A DNA stretch of 64,000 nt from Mugil cephalus (GCF_022458985.1 NC_061773.1:25888001-25952000), one strand, 5' to 3'; shown: positions 46,246 through 58,637, numbered from the stretch's first letter. Numbers and translations: made by a program. The notes: a model not told the origin generated them from the sequence alone.

Positions 46246-49200
46246 ATGATGGAGCTACCCAACTACAGCAGCCAGCTGATGCAGCAGCTGTGGGCCCTGA
46301 GAAAAGAGGGCCACTTCTGTGACTGCACCATCCTGGTGGGGGACAACTCTCACCGTGCACATAAACTGGTGCTGGCTGCCTCCAGCATGCTCTTCAGGTA
46401 GAGTTACATCCAGCAAAATCATTTCACGTAGATCCAAGCAAGTACGAGTGTATTTTCTTTACCCTGGGATAAAAAAAATGACTTTCACATAAACATCTTC
46501 CTGGATCTTTTAGCCTCATGTTGAGGTGTAGTTAAATGCTGCAGAAAGACATGATATCAGTGGATAGATTTCCAGATATTCTGGTCTTGAGTCGCTTTAA
46601 AAGGCTTAGAGGGCAAGTTTGTATTTCTTCATAAAGTGAAAGCGAATGTCTGTGCATTTGAGCATTTGCCTTAGTCTGTGCTACGTTTGTGGTATTGTTT
46701 GCATTGGGACACTTGGTTATGTTGGACTGTAAATATATAAATATGGACGCTTCCTCTTATAGTACTGCTGGATCTAGAGGCCGTGACCTACACATGTAGC
46801 CTACACCTTGTACGCTCTTCACTCTGTCTCACTCTGTAACACCACCACCTAAACACTAGTCGGCGCTGTCTTTTTTTTACTTCCTGCTTCACCTTCAACA
46901 CTGAGACCGGAAAGAGTTGTACAAATGTCTGTATCTCCAAACCTCCTCAGTTAACCTTACTGATTCTGTATTGATCCAAAACAATGAATTCGAAAGCTGC
47001 GGCGTGTAGTTACATTTCCAGGGAGGTGCATGTCAGATATAGCGCTAGGGTCTGCGTCTGCGTCAATGCCTTAGCCTCTGCATCAACTTAATGCAGGAGT
47101 GTGAACTGCCTATATTGTGGAGGGGGTGGAGCTTATGACCTGTACTGCAGACTCCAGACACCAGGGGGAGCTCTACTTGCTTTGGCTACGCTTGCTACGA
47201 GCGGTTCCATCTGTAGTTCCAAAGTAGCTGGTAAATGTTAGGCTGATATTGGTCCATATATGTGTATATCTATATCTATATATCTATATATATATATATA
47301 TATATAGATATCTATATATATATATATATATATATAGACACTACAATGATGGCATGTTGGGAGTCTCTCTAGTAGCTGGCTAAACGGTTAAAGACCCATG
47401 AGTTAACAAAGGGTCGACGTAGTGGGGCTGTTATTTTGGGTTTAAGTCAAACGGGAACTTGAAAAGAAAAGAATCAAAAGCATCTCGTCTCCTTCAGGTC
47501 TCTCCTCGAGGGCTCTGACACCATCTCCATCGACACAGCTGTGGTTTCCTCTCAGGAGTTCGGCTGTCTCCTGGACATGGTCTACACTGGCAAGCTGCCC
47601 ATGGGGAAGCATAACGTGAGCCGCGTCGTTGCCGCTGCGGACAGCCTGCAGATGTTCGACGTGGCTGTCGGCTTTAAAAACATCCTCACCAGCCTGGTGA
47701 ACCAGCACACCCCGGCCCCAGCCAGCCCTGTGCAGACAACAAGTGATCCTGTGATCGACAAATCCCAGTGTGTGAACCCCGAAGGTTCGGCATCGCCCCC
47801 CGGGGACGTCCCGGCTGCAGACACAGTGGAGACGAGCGCTGAGGTGAAGAGGGAGCACTGTCAGGATGACGGGGACGACGCAGAGGAACCAACATGTAAA
47901 AGATCCCGTGTGGGCGCCTCAGGTCAGTTCCAAGTGAAAGCATAACTAATCTGAATGAACGCTTTGTTAGTCATAGCTGTGCAACCTGATACAATCCCAC
48001 ACAACACAACAAACTTGACAAGTGGACTCGCGTTTGTGTGCACAGAGCCTGAAGAAGCAAAATCCTCAGAGAGTGCAGTGGAAGAAAACGGCACATCGGT
48101 GGCAAGCGAAGCGTCCAGTGAGTCTGCTGCCACAGATCTCCTGAAACAATCCTCTGAATCCGCGGAGTCCACGAACGCGTCATCGGTCCTGGATCTGCTG
48201 AGCCGAGCGGCACAAAGCAGCGTGGACGAAAAGGAGAGAGAGGTAAGCTTCAGTACGGAAATGTTTTTACTGTACTCTGAATAAATATGGAGGCAGAACA
48301 GCTCCTCTACAGCGAAGCCAAAGCAAGTAGAGCTCCCCCTGGTGTCTGGCTGCAGTGTAGATCATAAGCTCCACCCCCTCCATGTTAGTGGATGGGAAAC
48401 TAAAATACACGAGAATTTTTTTAATTTAATTTTTTCAGTAACAGTTTCCCTCATTTCAGCTAGTTAATTATGTGATGCTGTAAAAACAGTTGCCGTGCCA
48501 ACCGTCCATAAAGTGACCCCGTAGGACCACGAGAATGTGAAAAAATTAAATAAATACATAAATGCAGTGTCCATATTTATATACAGTCTATGGGGCTGAC
48601 TCACTTTTTCAATCAAAGAACTGCAGTTTGTGGCACTACAATTTTCCAGTCTTTATATTAATTTTTTTTAACAAGGCATTTGATGCATTCTTGTAAAATA
48701 TTGGTTAAAGATGCCTTATAGAAAGCAGGTTGCACAAGAAAGACGGCGTGGATGGGACTAAAACACTGAGAATGTCAAGGATTTTCAACAGTAATGAATT
48801 AGAGTGCGTGAAAATAAGAATGTGGCACATACATATCTACAGCTCAGCCACGTCACTAAACAAAGCTCGAGTCAGTTTGGAATTAAACGGCTCACATGTG
48901 GAATTTGCAAGTACACTTCCGGTGGATACTTCAAATTTAAAAGATAAAGAGGTAGTGTTAGGGGGAAGTGGTTAGAGGTGCAGCTTGGATTGGACCTGCG
49001 ACACAACAGCATGTTAACCTATGATTAACTCCAGATGTTTCCCTTTGTTTTAGTGCAAAGAAGAACATGATGTAAGTGTTTACATTTAATGAACTGCACT
49101 ATTACAGAATGTGCAAAAAATAGGAGAAATTTGTGTGCAGTTCTAGGTCACTAACTCAACTCAACTTTATTTATAGAACATTTTAGATGCAGACAGAGTC

Positions 49201-52200
49201 AAATCAAAGTGCTGTACATTGGTAGAATAAGAACATAAGACATAAAACAAACAATAAAAACACTAAAAAAGCACCAAACAAGAGCAGGGTCCCAGCACGA
49301 GGGTTGAAAGTCAAGGAATAAAAATGGACAGTGAGGTGAGCTTGTCTAATGCGCAGTGGTATATTGTTCCATATTTTGGGAGCAGCAACGTTAACTGCAT
49401 GTTTGCAAATTCATAATTCATCCCATGGGCCAGATCAGAGCCTCTGGAGGGCCGTGTATTTCATGTTTCTATATATTATTATTAAATTGTCTCTGCCAGG
49501 TTGTGCGTCAGTGCTGTGAGGAGGGAGATCCCAGCTCAGTGTCGAAAAGGCTGAGTAGCGCAGTGAACCAGGGCCTGATCGGCGACGTCGCTCTTCTCAA
49601 GCTGCTCCGGGCGTCTCAGCAGAACTCACCTTCACCCTCCTTCCTCCCCACATCACTGCTCTCTCTGCTGGAGCAGCTGGAGGAGAACGCGCAGCTTCTT
49701 GACGGAAACCAAACCGGAGGTAAATGTGAGCGACATCTGTGTGAGCGGACGTCCCTACGCTTTCTCATTGTTAAGCATTGCTCTCTGCTCATCACAGGTG
49801 ACTCAGAACGAGAGAAAAGCCCCGGAAGTGAAGGAAAACGGGAGGTAGAGGTGGAAGAAGGAAACAATAAGGAGGAGGCTGAAGATGGTGAAAAAGACTC
49901 TGCGACAAACTCATCACCTCCTCCTCCTTCTTCTTCCTCTTCTCCCGGCTCCAACACTAAACCCTACTCCTGCCACTGGTGCAAGAAGAGTTTTGATTAC
50001 AAGTGTCGAATGCTGGCCCACACGAAGCGCTGCTCCATGTCCCAGGAGTGTGAGCAGCAGTGCCCACAGTGCCCCGAGAAATTCAGCAACGCCCGAGTGC
50101 TGCAGCGCCACCTGGCTGTGGCTCATCGCAGCACCTCCCGGGTCAAGAAGAAGGTGGCCTGTGACCTCTGTGGACGCACGTTCGCTCATCCGTCAGGTGG
50201 GAAAGCGCGAAATCATTCTGTATTAAATATTAAGCCGTTAAAATAATAGATGGGTTCAAATTTCAAACATGTGCAACAGTCGGGTGGTCATGGAACTGCA
50301 GCTCAGTCAGTCAGTTTATTCATCCCACGGGGGGGAAATTTAGTTTCCAGTCCCAGCAAACAAGCAAAAACGCAACAAAAAAACAACATAAGACTCAATC
50401 AAAACATCACACATGAATAAGAGACAACGGCGTAAACATTCACAGCTGTCTGCTCCATCCTGTGATCACTGCCGTCCAGCTGTTGTCCAGCTGTTGTTCA
50501 GCAGTCTGATGGCTGATGTCCTGTTATACGGAGTTAATTATTTACACCAAAAAAAAAAGCTTGCAGAGATATTGAACTTGAAGCTCGTGTTTCAGGTATG
50601 ATCTACCACAAACGGACCGAGCACTTTGAGGAGAAGCCCTTCGCTTGCGAGGAATGCGGCGCCAAGTTCGGCGCCAACTCATCTCTGAAGAATCACATGC
50701 GTCTGCACACGGGAGAAAAACCGTACCACTGCAAACACTGTGACATGAGCTTCAGTGTGGCGGCGGCACTCGCCTACCACACCAAGAAGAAACACTCCGA
50801 GGGTAAGACGCGCACAAACACAGGTTTCTGTTCACAAGGGGGGGCGCTGTTGTGCAAGCTAGAATGTAGACGCACACACAAACCTCTGTATTTGTGACCT
50901 TTCTTTTGTTTTTTTCTGTGTTTTTAGGTAAAATGTATGTCTGTCAGTATTGTAAGGCGGTCTTCGCTCAGTCCATAGAGCTGACGCGTCACGTGCGAAC
51001 ACACACTGGTGATCGGCCGTATGTGTGTCGGGAATGTGGCAAAGGCTACAGCCAGGCCAGCGGCCTCACCGTGCACCTGCACACCTTTCACAGTAAGAAA
51101 CAACCCTAACCCGTGGAAATCACTCATTCATGCATTCACTCATTTGTTTTCTGTGAACGCTTGTCCTCTGGAGGGTCTTGCAGGGGGTTGGAGCTTATCC
51201 CAGCTGTCACTGGGCAAGAGGTGGGGTAGACCCTGACCAGTCTAAAACAAGGCTAACACAGAGAGACAGACAACCTACGGTACCGGTCAAAAGTTTAAGA
51301 ACACTCCAGTATTTCTGCAGTTTAATGTCTCATTTTAATGAAAACAAATAAACAACTGGAGTTAAAAAAATAATAATCATGCAATCGATATATAACCTAA
51401 AATCTATCTTACATTTTTGACTCATCAAAGTAAACATCTTTGAAGTTCTTTCCAATTTTCTTGCAGAAGTTCCCAGAAATGTGTGTCACTTGTAGAGAGC
51501 TTTGCTTTCACTCTTCTGTCCAGTTCATCACAAACCAGCTCCATGGGGTTAAAGTCTAGAGACTGGGCCATGGTCCACTCCATGTTTTCAAGCTTTCCAT
51601 CTTGTTTTTATCCTGAGGTCGTTCTGGTAGAGCTTGGACTAAAGTTTTGGGTCATTATCTTGATGTGGGATGAAGCTCTGACCAACGATACCAGAGGATA
51701 CTGTTCTAAAACCTTTGAGAGAGACTTTTTGTAGAGTTCATGTTCACATTCTGTACTAAAAACTAGTTTATCAAGGATCCAGATGAAGCTGCATCATAAT
51801 GACTCCAAAAATAGAAAATCTTCCAGTTTGAGTGGCCAACTCTGAAACTCTGAGCCCAGACTTGAACTCAGTCAGGAAAGTTTCTATGGACATTCATCTT
51901 CTCTTTTTTAATTTGAATAATTACGCAGATTCTTTTATCCAGACCTCAGATCGTTATTCACCTTCTGGCTGAGCTGAAGATGCTCTTAAAATAGAATTCA
52001 ATGTTTTTTTGTGTCTGTTAAGCTTAACAACACCATGTTTCTCCACATCTGTGACTTATTGATGCAGTAAACAAGTCATTCCTGTGGCTTCACTGACCGC
52101 GTTTTCCGCTTCCTGCTCAGACTTGTCAGAGCCCCACGACTGTCAGAAGTGTTGTCTCAGCTTCTCCTCGTTGGAGGAGCATCGGCAGCACATCCAGGAG

Positions 52201-55200
52201 CTGCACCCGAAGGAGTTCCACAAGTGCTCCAGCTGCGACAAGGTGTTCACCAGCGCCGCCCTGCTGGACAAACACAAGAACACGCACACCGGAACGAAGC
52301 CCTTCAGCTGTGAGCTTTGCAACAAGTCGTACCAGGTAGGAGGAGCCTGATCCAACAACATGAGAAAGAAACTCATGGTGCGTTCGATTTCCTCTCAGAA
52401 GTTGGAATTTACGAGTTCCAAGTACTGGAACATCTCCCAAGTCAGATTTTCTGCTCAGAAAGTCGTAGAAGTTACCAATTTACCAAGATGGCCGCCACGT
52501 GTGTAAACAGTATTTAGAAGCTCCTGTAATATTCCTGTTTTTTGGCACTTTTTTTGTTGCATTAAATGGGTCATACAGACAGTATTTTTCCACATACGTA
52601 CGTTGAAATGAGCTCTAGTGTAATTTAAGTTTTTCGTGTATTATATGTCGCGCTATCAATGACTATAAACAACAGCCTAACAAGACCAAAACAGAACCAA
52701 TAATTCTAGAAAAAAACTGAGTTGATTCAAGTTGTCTGTTCCATTTAGAATTTGTGTAACTTAAATAGCCTAAATTTAGTTTAACATTATAGGAATAATA
52801 TTGGTTATTTATTTATTTAAAAAAAAAAAAAACCTTGGCACTCAAATGAGTGTAAATATTGAACACACCAAGTTATATTCAGACAATGCAAGAGCTTTCA
52901 TAGAGGTGTCCATCTAGTTTTCCAACTTCTGTCACTGAACGCCGCTAACACAGGTGTGACGTCATTCCCAGCTCCGAGGTAAATGGAACGTACCATGTGT
53001 CATCAATTAGTGTGTTAGTGTGTATCTCACGTGTATAAATGTGTCTTTCTGTTGCAATAAGCAACTTTCAGGGCTGTGGTACCACAACCGGACCAACCAC
53101 CCCGACGTGTTCGCTAGCCACACCCGGCAGCTCAAGACCCTGGTCCAGTGTGACACCTGCTTTAAATTCTTTCCCAGTGCAGCAAGTCTGGTTAAACACC
53201 AAGTCGCCGAGCACCAACAGCACCAAGGTGAGGACGACGGGTAGTTTGTGCTGAAGCGGTTCTGATTCTGAACAGGATACAGATGTTTAAAGAGTTTATT
53301 CAGACTGTTCACACATGTACAAACTAGAGATCGACCGATATCGGGCTGATATTTCCATTTTTTTACTGGTATCGGTATTGGCCAATGTGAGGATGTGTTC
53401 ACCGATAGTTATACATACATATATATATATTTCCCCCTGGCAACATTTACAGAAAGGCACATCCACAGGCAGCTCTGTGCTGCTGGAGACAGGGTGGACC
53501 ATGCAGCCCATATATTGTCCCTCCAACACTAGCAGAGTGCAATCAGCTGGAAGCTGGAAAAAAAACTTTTTTCTTTTGGTTATTTTCATTATTTTAGTTA
53601 TTATTTTTTTAAATGTTGAAAATGTATTATTCACCTCTTCTTTTTCTCTGAGAGAAATCTCTAATAAAGCCTGAAATGTAGCCCTGGCTGTGTGAAGGAA
53701 AGGTTCAGGCGTAATGTGCGCAACACTATTACACCTCATGGTTTCAATTCTTTTTCCATTTAATATGCAATCATTATCTGTGCAAATGACAATGAGGATG
53801 CCACCTCAGACAGTATAAATTTGACAGCATGGTCAGTATTTGTGCAATACTTCTGTCCCATCTAAAGCAGTGTTTTTTTTTTTCCAATCACTGAAAATGT
53901 ATTAGAGTGGAATTTCCCCATTTGTTTTTGCACAAAGATCCTTTTGTAATGTTGGATACAATGTTTTTAAATATGCCCTGGTTGTATCCTCAGATTTTGT
54001 CACTGACATCTTTATGAAATCTTTCAATATGTAATGGTGAGATTTTAAAGTAAAGCCAATACTTATTATTAATCTTTTACACAGTCCACTCTTTACTCTT
54101 GTTATTTTTCTGCCCTTATGTATGCTGCTGCAAACTGCAAATTCCCCATTGTGGGACAAATAGAGGTTTTCTAATTATAATTAATAAACTCATCTGCTTT
54201 CGTAACAAAATGCTTTGTGGCGTTGTACCACTCCGTGAGAACCTGCGCCTTTGAGCCTCCATCAGATTTGGTTTTCGTGAAACCCCTTTTTTTCTGTTTC
54301 CTCCAGACTCTGAGTCGGTGGCAGCTCGTTGCCCCTACTGCCCCGCGGTCCTGGGTGGGGATGAGGAGGTGCAGGAGCACATCAGCAGCCAGCACATCAA
54401 CCAGTGCAGCGAGGCGTTCAGCTGCCCTGTGTGCTCTCTGGTCTGCACCTCCCACCTGGAAGTACAGGAGCACATCCTGGCCTGCCACGTGGAGCAGGAG
54501 CAGGAGCAGGAGCAGGATAACGGGGAGGAGGAGGAGCAGGCCTCCACTTCATACACGGTAAAGACGACAACTTCAAACAAAGCTGCTGAATACTCACATG
54601 TTAAATATAATATGGTTTTGTTTGGTCATAATAACTATAATTTAAAAACAGTTTTCATGAGCAGCCGTGAAATAAAACGAAATAAGATACTGAAACACTT
54701 GGTTCACTTAATGCAACATAATGTACATTTCACTGTTCTAAACATTACAGCTCACTCACATAAACATCATAAAAAATGACTGTAAGCTTAATTGGAACTT
54801 TAGAGCGCACATTATAATACAGCAAATGAGCCAGGTTGTTAATTTTTTGTTTCTTGTGCGTGTTGTGCACATTTCAAACCAGTAGGTGACAGTATGTTCA
54901 GGTCAACAGCAGAGCCTCATATATAAAGAGAGTCTGACCAACTCAAATCATGGCGCCATGTTTGCTACATCAGAGGTTAGATTCTACAGTGTAACTCTAT
55001 GGGGCGGATGTGCTATGTTGAAATAAATGTCTTATTTTCACCATTAACAGGTCTATAAATGTTATTACCAACGTCTGTCAATATGTAAAAGGTCCTCACT
55101 TAAATATTCCAGCATCTACTTACTTTAAATATCTTAAATGAGCTGTAAAATGTTTTGTAGCCCAATCACCTCATCAGTCATGGAGCTGTGTTTACCTTCT

Positions 55201-55915
55201 CCTCAGTCTCCGTGTTCATCCATCACTGTTAAAAGGTTGAAATTACTGAGAAATAGTGAAAATTAAACTAGTCTTACTGTTATTTAGTATTGTCATTATA
55301 ACATTAGCATGTTAGCTATAATAACTTAGTAGTAACTGAGGTAAAGTTAAATGTGTCTATCTACATGGACATAAATCACATGCACACGTGGATTTCACAG
55401 TATATATAACAGTAGCTGCTATTTTTCTAAGCCTTTACTCTAGATAACTAGCTAGCATAAGTCTAGCAAAATGCTAGGTTAACTTCAAACTTCATTCATT
55501 TGTAAAGTGGTGTTGGGCATTTTTGAGATCAAGGTTCACAATAATTTTTGTAATTGTAATTGTTAAAATCTTAACAAGAGTCAAAGAGAGACACTAACAT
55601 TAACCTCACATAATAGAAATAATATTTTCTTTAGGTGCACTTCATTTTCATTTTATTTACATTTAATATAAAACTTTTCTGTCCAATCAGGAGATTTCAG
55701 AGAATCCAGCGGGGGGACGAGAGGAAGGGACGGAGTCGACCGTTCTACCCGAAGAGCAAAAGCAGCTCGGTGATGGCCAACAGGTGTTAGTAGCTCTAGC
55801 AGGTGGGACAGAAAGTAGATCTGCAGCGGATGTGGTGGAGGTGAACATGTACGACCTGCTGAACAGCTCAGTCACCTTCATCTGTGAGGACAAACCGGCA
55901 GCGTCTGAGTCTTAA
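46246..55915 (+). CDS. zbtb40: Zinc finger and BTB domain-containing protein 40
   Basis: A nuclear DNA-binding protein with an N-terminal BTB dimerisation domain and a C-terminal C2H2 zinc-finger array. Exons: 46246-46397, 47498-47922, 48046-48242, 49054-49071, 49500-49719, 49798-50196, 50596-50802, 50928-51092, 52121-52335, 53062-53227, 54307-54557, 55691-55915; 879 residues. Two ATGs are adjacent; the second (46249) opens [15 protein letters not shown], the conserved vertebrate start. The BTB domain fills about residues 10-110 ([26 protein letters not shown]). An acidic Ser/Glu-rich linker follows, then about 13 fingers from [10 protein letters not shown] to FSCPVCSLV, with TGEKPY-type linkers between some. 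Several fingers are split by introns, for example [14 protein letters not shown]. The acceptor at 53061 (AATAAG) is weak, but the finger is only complete with it. Human ZBTB40 is about 1239 residues, so the linker is much shorter here, or an exon was missed. A Glu/Gln repeat lies near the end. Confidence 0.93.
46690..47190. repeat. Relic of the CATAGACTG family, zbtb40 intron
   Basis: CACTAGTCGGCGCTGTC at 46855 is the inverse of a CAGCGCCAACTAGTG stretch in the 60520-61052 copy. AGGGGGAGCTCTACTTGC at 47164 is the inverse of the GAGCTCCCCCT motif. A related internal fragment is also seen at 41280-41560. Broken and non-coding. Confidence 0.5.
47252..47340. repeat. (TA)n microsatellite
   Basis: TATATC and TATA repeats over about 90 bases, 160 bases before zbtb40 coding exon 2. 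Confidence 0.9.
48279..48593. mobile_element. CATAGACTGTATA-family element, zbtb40 intron
   Basis: Contains GAGCTCCCCCTGGTGTCTGG and CTCCACCCCCTCCATG, and ends with CCATATTTATATACAGTCTATGG. It is shorter than the 33947-34734 copy and begins 37 bases after the donor of exon 48046-48242. Confidence 0.65.
49150..49300. repeat. LINE/SINE tail, CAACTTTATTTATAGAAC type
   Basis: ACTCAACTTTATTTATAGAAC then CAAATCAAAGTGCTGTAC is the common fish retroposon end that reads TTTATTTATATAGCAC. It lies in the intron after the zbtb40 microexon. Confidence 0.55.
50305..50500. repeat. LINE-like tail in zbtb40 intron
   Basis: CAGTTTATTCATCCCACGGGG then AAATTTAGTTTCC resembles the fish LINE end that reads TTTATTGATCCC with GGGAAATT. 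Non-coding, before exon 50596. Confidence 0.4.
51133..51280. repeat. Fish retroposon tail (GGAGCTTATCCCAGCTGTC)
   Basis: GGGGGTTGGAGCTTATCCCAG, CACTGGGCAAGAGGTGGGG and CAGAGAGACAGACAACC are consecutive blocks of a very widespread fish LINE 3' segment. It directly abuts the Tc1-like copy that follows. Confidence 0.6.
51281..51930 (-). pseudogene. Tc1-like transposase relic in zbtb40 intron
   Basis: The + strand starts GGTACCGGTCAAAAGTTTAAG, a Tc1/mariner-like terminus. The minus strand between about 51550 and 51431 encodes [19 protein letters not shown], then [12 protein letters not shown], the C-terminal end of a Tc1-type transposase. Further upstream the frame is lost to stops and shifts. 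No matching second terminus was found before exon 52121, so the copy is truncated and inactive. Confidence 0.7.
53325..53700. mobile_element. GATCGACCGATATCGG-type element
   Basis: Starts AGAGATCGACCGATATCGG then CTGGTATCGGTATTGGCC. Together with 22160-22470, 29930-30135 and 36845-37125 this is at least four relics of one family. No coding frame. Confidence 0.5.
55330..55620. repeat. Internal repeat shared with the 1938-2610 element
   Basis: CTACATGGACATAAATCACATG, GATTTCACAGTATATATAAC and CTAGATAACTAGCTAGCATAAG match 2050-2160 in order, followed by a shared TTTTGAGATCAAGGTTCAC. It lies in the last zbtb40 intron, without the ATTATGACCACC ends. Confidence 0.65.
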
Positions 55916-56257
55916 CACCGTGTCTGACGTCGGGGACTCCTTGTGCTGTTACCGATCTAGATTTTGGACTTTTAAAACCAAACACGAAAGCAGAAAACGT
56001 ATTACCTTGAGTTGAGGCTGCTTCCTCACGTGTTTCTACGTCAGTTTCCGAACGTTTCGGACCACTTAGAGATGTTACGTACACTTTTAGGAGTATGGTG
56101 TGTAGCTTTAAAAGTTCTCTTAACTTTTCACTGAAGTCCACATACTGTGAAAGATCGTTGGGTAAAGTTTGCGTTACGTTCACCGACACTATGAAAAGAC
56201 TGTTCATCTTTCACTACTTTCTGAAGTTAAATGCCCCCGTCTGTGGATCCTCAGTGG

Positions 56258-56263
56258 AATAAA
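56258..56263 (+). promoter_or_regulatory. zbtb40 polyadenylation signal
   Basis: AATAAA, 343 bases after the stop at 55915, followed by GT-rich sequence. It is the first such signal after the stop. Confidence 0.65.
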
Positions 56264-57993
56264 TGGGTCACTGTGTAGTTCACTGTTCAAACATGTGCTT
56301 CATCACCTGGAAATGTCCTTGTTTTTGAAAGAGAAGACATTAAAGTAGCATTAAATTGATTATAAATGTGGCTTCCCTACGGATCTTTGTGGCTCGTCGG
56401 AGGAGATCTCGTCCAGATGTGGAAGTTTGGGAACCTACGATCCATTCAGCCGTCTTGCAGCTATTTATTCTCTGCATTATTTGGCTTTGCATATTTATGG
56501 CTAACCACACAGTGCATCCATAGCTTAGCACGCGCTCTATGGTACAGCGGTTAAATTTTTTCAGGAGGTTGAAGGAAGATTATTAAAAAAAAATGCTTCT
56601 TGGCCTTTTAAATAATGTGGGTGGTGTTCGCTGAGATGTGCAGACGGAGGAACTTGGAGTCTGTGACTCAGTGGCGGAGCTACGTGGTTTCTGTGGCTGC
56701 AGGACAGTTTGACAAAATGTGGTGCAGAACATCAGTTCCACTGAACCACCATTTCCGCACCCACCACAAATTCCACGGGAGGAGAGCGGCAGAGCTGAAG
56801 CTAGACGTGGTATGAACTGTAAGAGGTAGGTAAGTTTTCCAGGATTTCTTTGGTCGGTTCTGGTCAAGTTTTCTCACTTTGTTGACTTTGAAAGTTCAAA
56901 CACAGACCTGATCTGTCTCTTCGATGCCACATAACAAAATTTACTTGACCCTTCTTCATTGTATTCAGAGAGTATCATGCCATTGCTTCCTAATATATTC
57001 ATATATATTTCTGACTTCATGATTGACATGGATTTTGTTTTGGAGGTAACAAGACGATCAATGGGAACAAGCTGATATCGGTTTATTAATATTCACATTT
57101 TTGCAGATTTCCTTTTAACAAATCCGTTCACAGGAACGGTGTCAGGCCTACGGTTACAAGGTCCCACTAAAACAATAAATAAAATAGTGACAGTTATAAT
57201 AATGAAAACAGTCATCTAAGACTTTTCAGTTATCTACATTGCCTCCTAAAATCAGTTATGACTCCTTTGGTCTTTCTGGTATTGAGGTTGAGGTGTCTGT
57301 CTCTGGAGACTCCTTCAGTTAAATTGTCACTAACAATACAAATTGTGTCCAGATCCTTTATAAAACCACAGATCAAGCCCAGAGGAAAAGGGGGAACAAG
57401 GAAAAACTCCCTTTTAAATGGGAAGAAACCTTGAGCTCATACGGATGGACCCATCTACTTGTTCTGTAGCGACAGTGATGATTATTTCATTATTTCTGCC
57501 GCATTTTAATAGCCTGTTGTATCGTAGTTGGTTCTGGTCTTTTGTCATACTGACACTCTGGGTTATTCTCTCCTCAACACCAGTAAAAACAAAAGACTGC
57601 AAAAGAAGACAAACTTGTTTCAGGGAAGGTGCATCAAAAAAAAATAGTTTGAAACCGGATTTACAGGATGCAGCACCTCGACAACTGAACTTACGATGAC
57701 CTGGCTGACTCTCAAACAATGTGTCCATAAAGATAACGAGAGCGTCTTCTAAAGAAGCGCAAGTTCAAAGATCTACAAGGAAATGTGTAATTAGAGTTGA
57801 TTATGAGGATGTTTTCCACCTCATGTACATTAAGTGCAGAGTTTTCATCTTAATCGTAGTGAAACCAGACACAAACTTTCTAAGAAAGCAGAAAGGAAGA
57901 GTTTCTATCAGTGGAAACTCAGATTCAGCGAAGAACAGACATGAGAGCAGTGCTTTTAGAAACAATTGAATAACGCTGAATCATGTCGTACTG
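56264..57993. other. zbtb40-cyb561d1 intergenic region
   Basis: No gene is supported. 57350-57440 is a LINE tail (AGGAAAAACTCCC and GGGAAGAAACCTTGAGCTC). 56640-56815 is slightly GC-richer, with open frames on both strands that match no family I recognise and lack good splice sites. Confidence 0.5.
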
Positions 57994-57999
57994 TTTATT
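57994..57999 (-). promoter_or_regulatory. Candidate minus-strand polyadenylation signal
   Basis: TTTATT on the + strand is AATAAA on the minus strand, 146 bases beyond the stop of the candidate frame at 58145-58637. Confidence 0.4.
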
Positions 58000-58144
58000 A
58001 TACCACTCACACACAGCAGATAAGAAGCCCAAAGGTCACCCAATGATTTTATAATGGATTTAATATGTATTGAATACAACAGGAGATGAAGCCTGGAGGA
58101 TCAGTGCAGGTACATCCAGTACGTCAAGTAACAACATTTTAAAA

Positions 58145-58637
58145 TCATCCACATTCATCATCGTCCAGTTTGAAATCTGGAGCAGTTTCCCTGGAAAACA
58201 ACAAGCAAAGCAACCACAGTAAAATAGATAAAAGCTTGTTAACTGTTTTGTCCAGAAAGATGACATCAGAAGAAGTGTTAGGGCTCAGTTTAGAGTTATT
58301 AAAACTTTACTGGTAACGAGTAAATCTGATGTGGATGTAGTGAAATTGAGTGTTTTTAACTAATGACAGGGCTGGTGGGAAACCTCTGCTACTGACAAAA
58401 CAACACAAAAGAGAGTCCAGATTAATTATCTCTGCCTATAACAACAACAACAACAACAACGAAAAACAAACCTGGTAAAGGACATTTTGTACTGATGTAA
58501 CACTTATTGTCAAGCTGGAGCTGGAAACTGGTTTGTGCTGTTGGAATATTAACATACCTGAGAGCGGCAGCGTAACATCCACAAAAATAAGCCTCTATTT
58601 GGGCGAGGAGCTTGTTGTGTTTGTCTTTTTGCTTCTG
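58145..58637 (-). CDS. Unrecognised 3' end of a minus-strand gene (candidate)
   Basis: Two exon-like blocks join in frame. 58637-58558 has acceptor TTAG and donor CAG|GTATGT and encodes QKQKDKHNKLLAQIEAYF and onward. 58190-58145 has acceptor TGTTTTCCAG and encodes ETAPDFKLDDDECG with TGA. The join is R, so the C-terminus reads ALRETAPDFKLDDDECG. A stop codon lies directly before the first acceptor, as expected at a real exon edge, and an AATAAA lies 146 bases downstream. Earlier exons are not certain; a block near 59140 ending HEVW before GTAAGA would join in frame but is weak. I do not recognise the protein. It may be a gene nested with or downstream of cyb561d1, or chance. Confidence 0.3.
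58437..58460. repeat. (AAC)n microsatellite
   Basis: About eight ACA/AAC units inside the intron of the candidate frame at 58145-58637. Confidence 0.8.

Noticed and set aside
51281..51930. Active Tc1-like transposon
   Set aside because: Only one terminus and a short C-terminal transposase segment are present, with stops and shifts upstream; it cannot be functional.
56583..56867. 94-codon minus-strand frame and 66-codon + frame
   Set aside because: Both strands open, no family match, no poly(A) or splice context. Left as intergenic.
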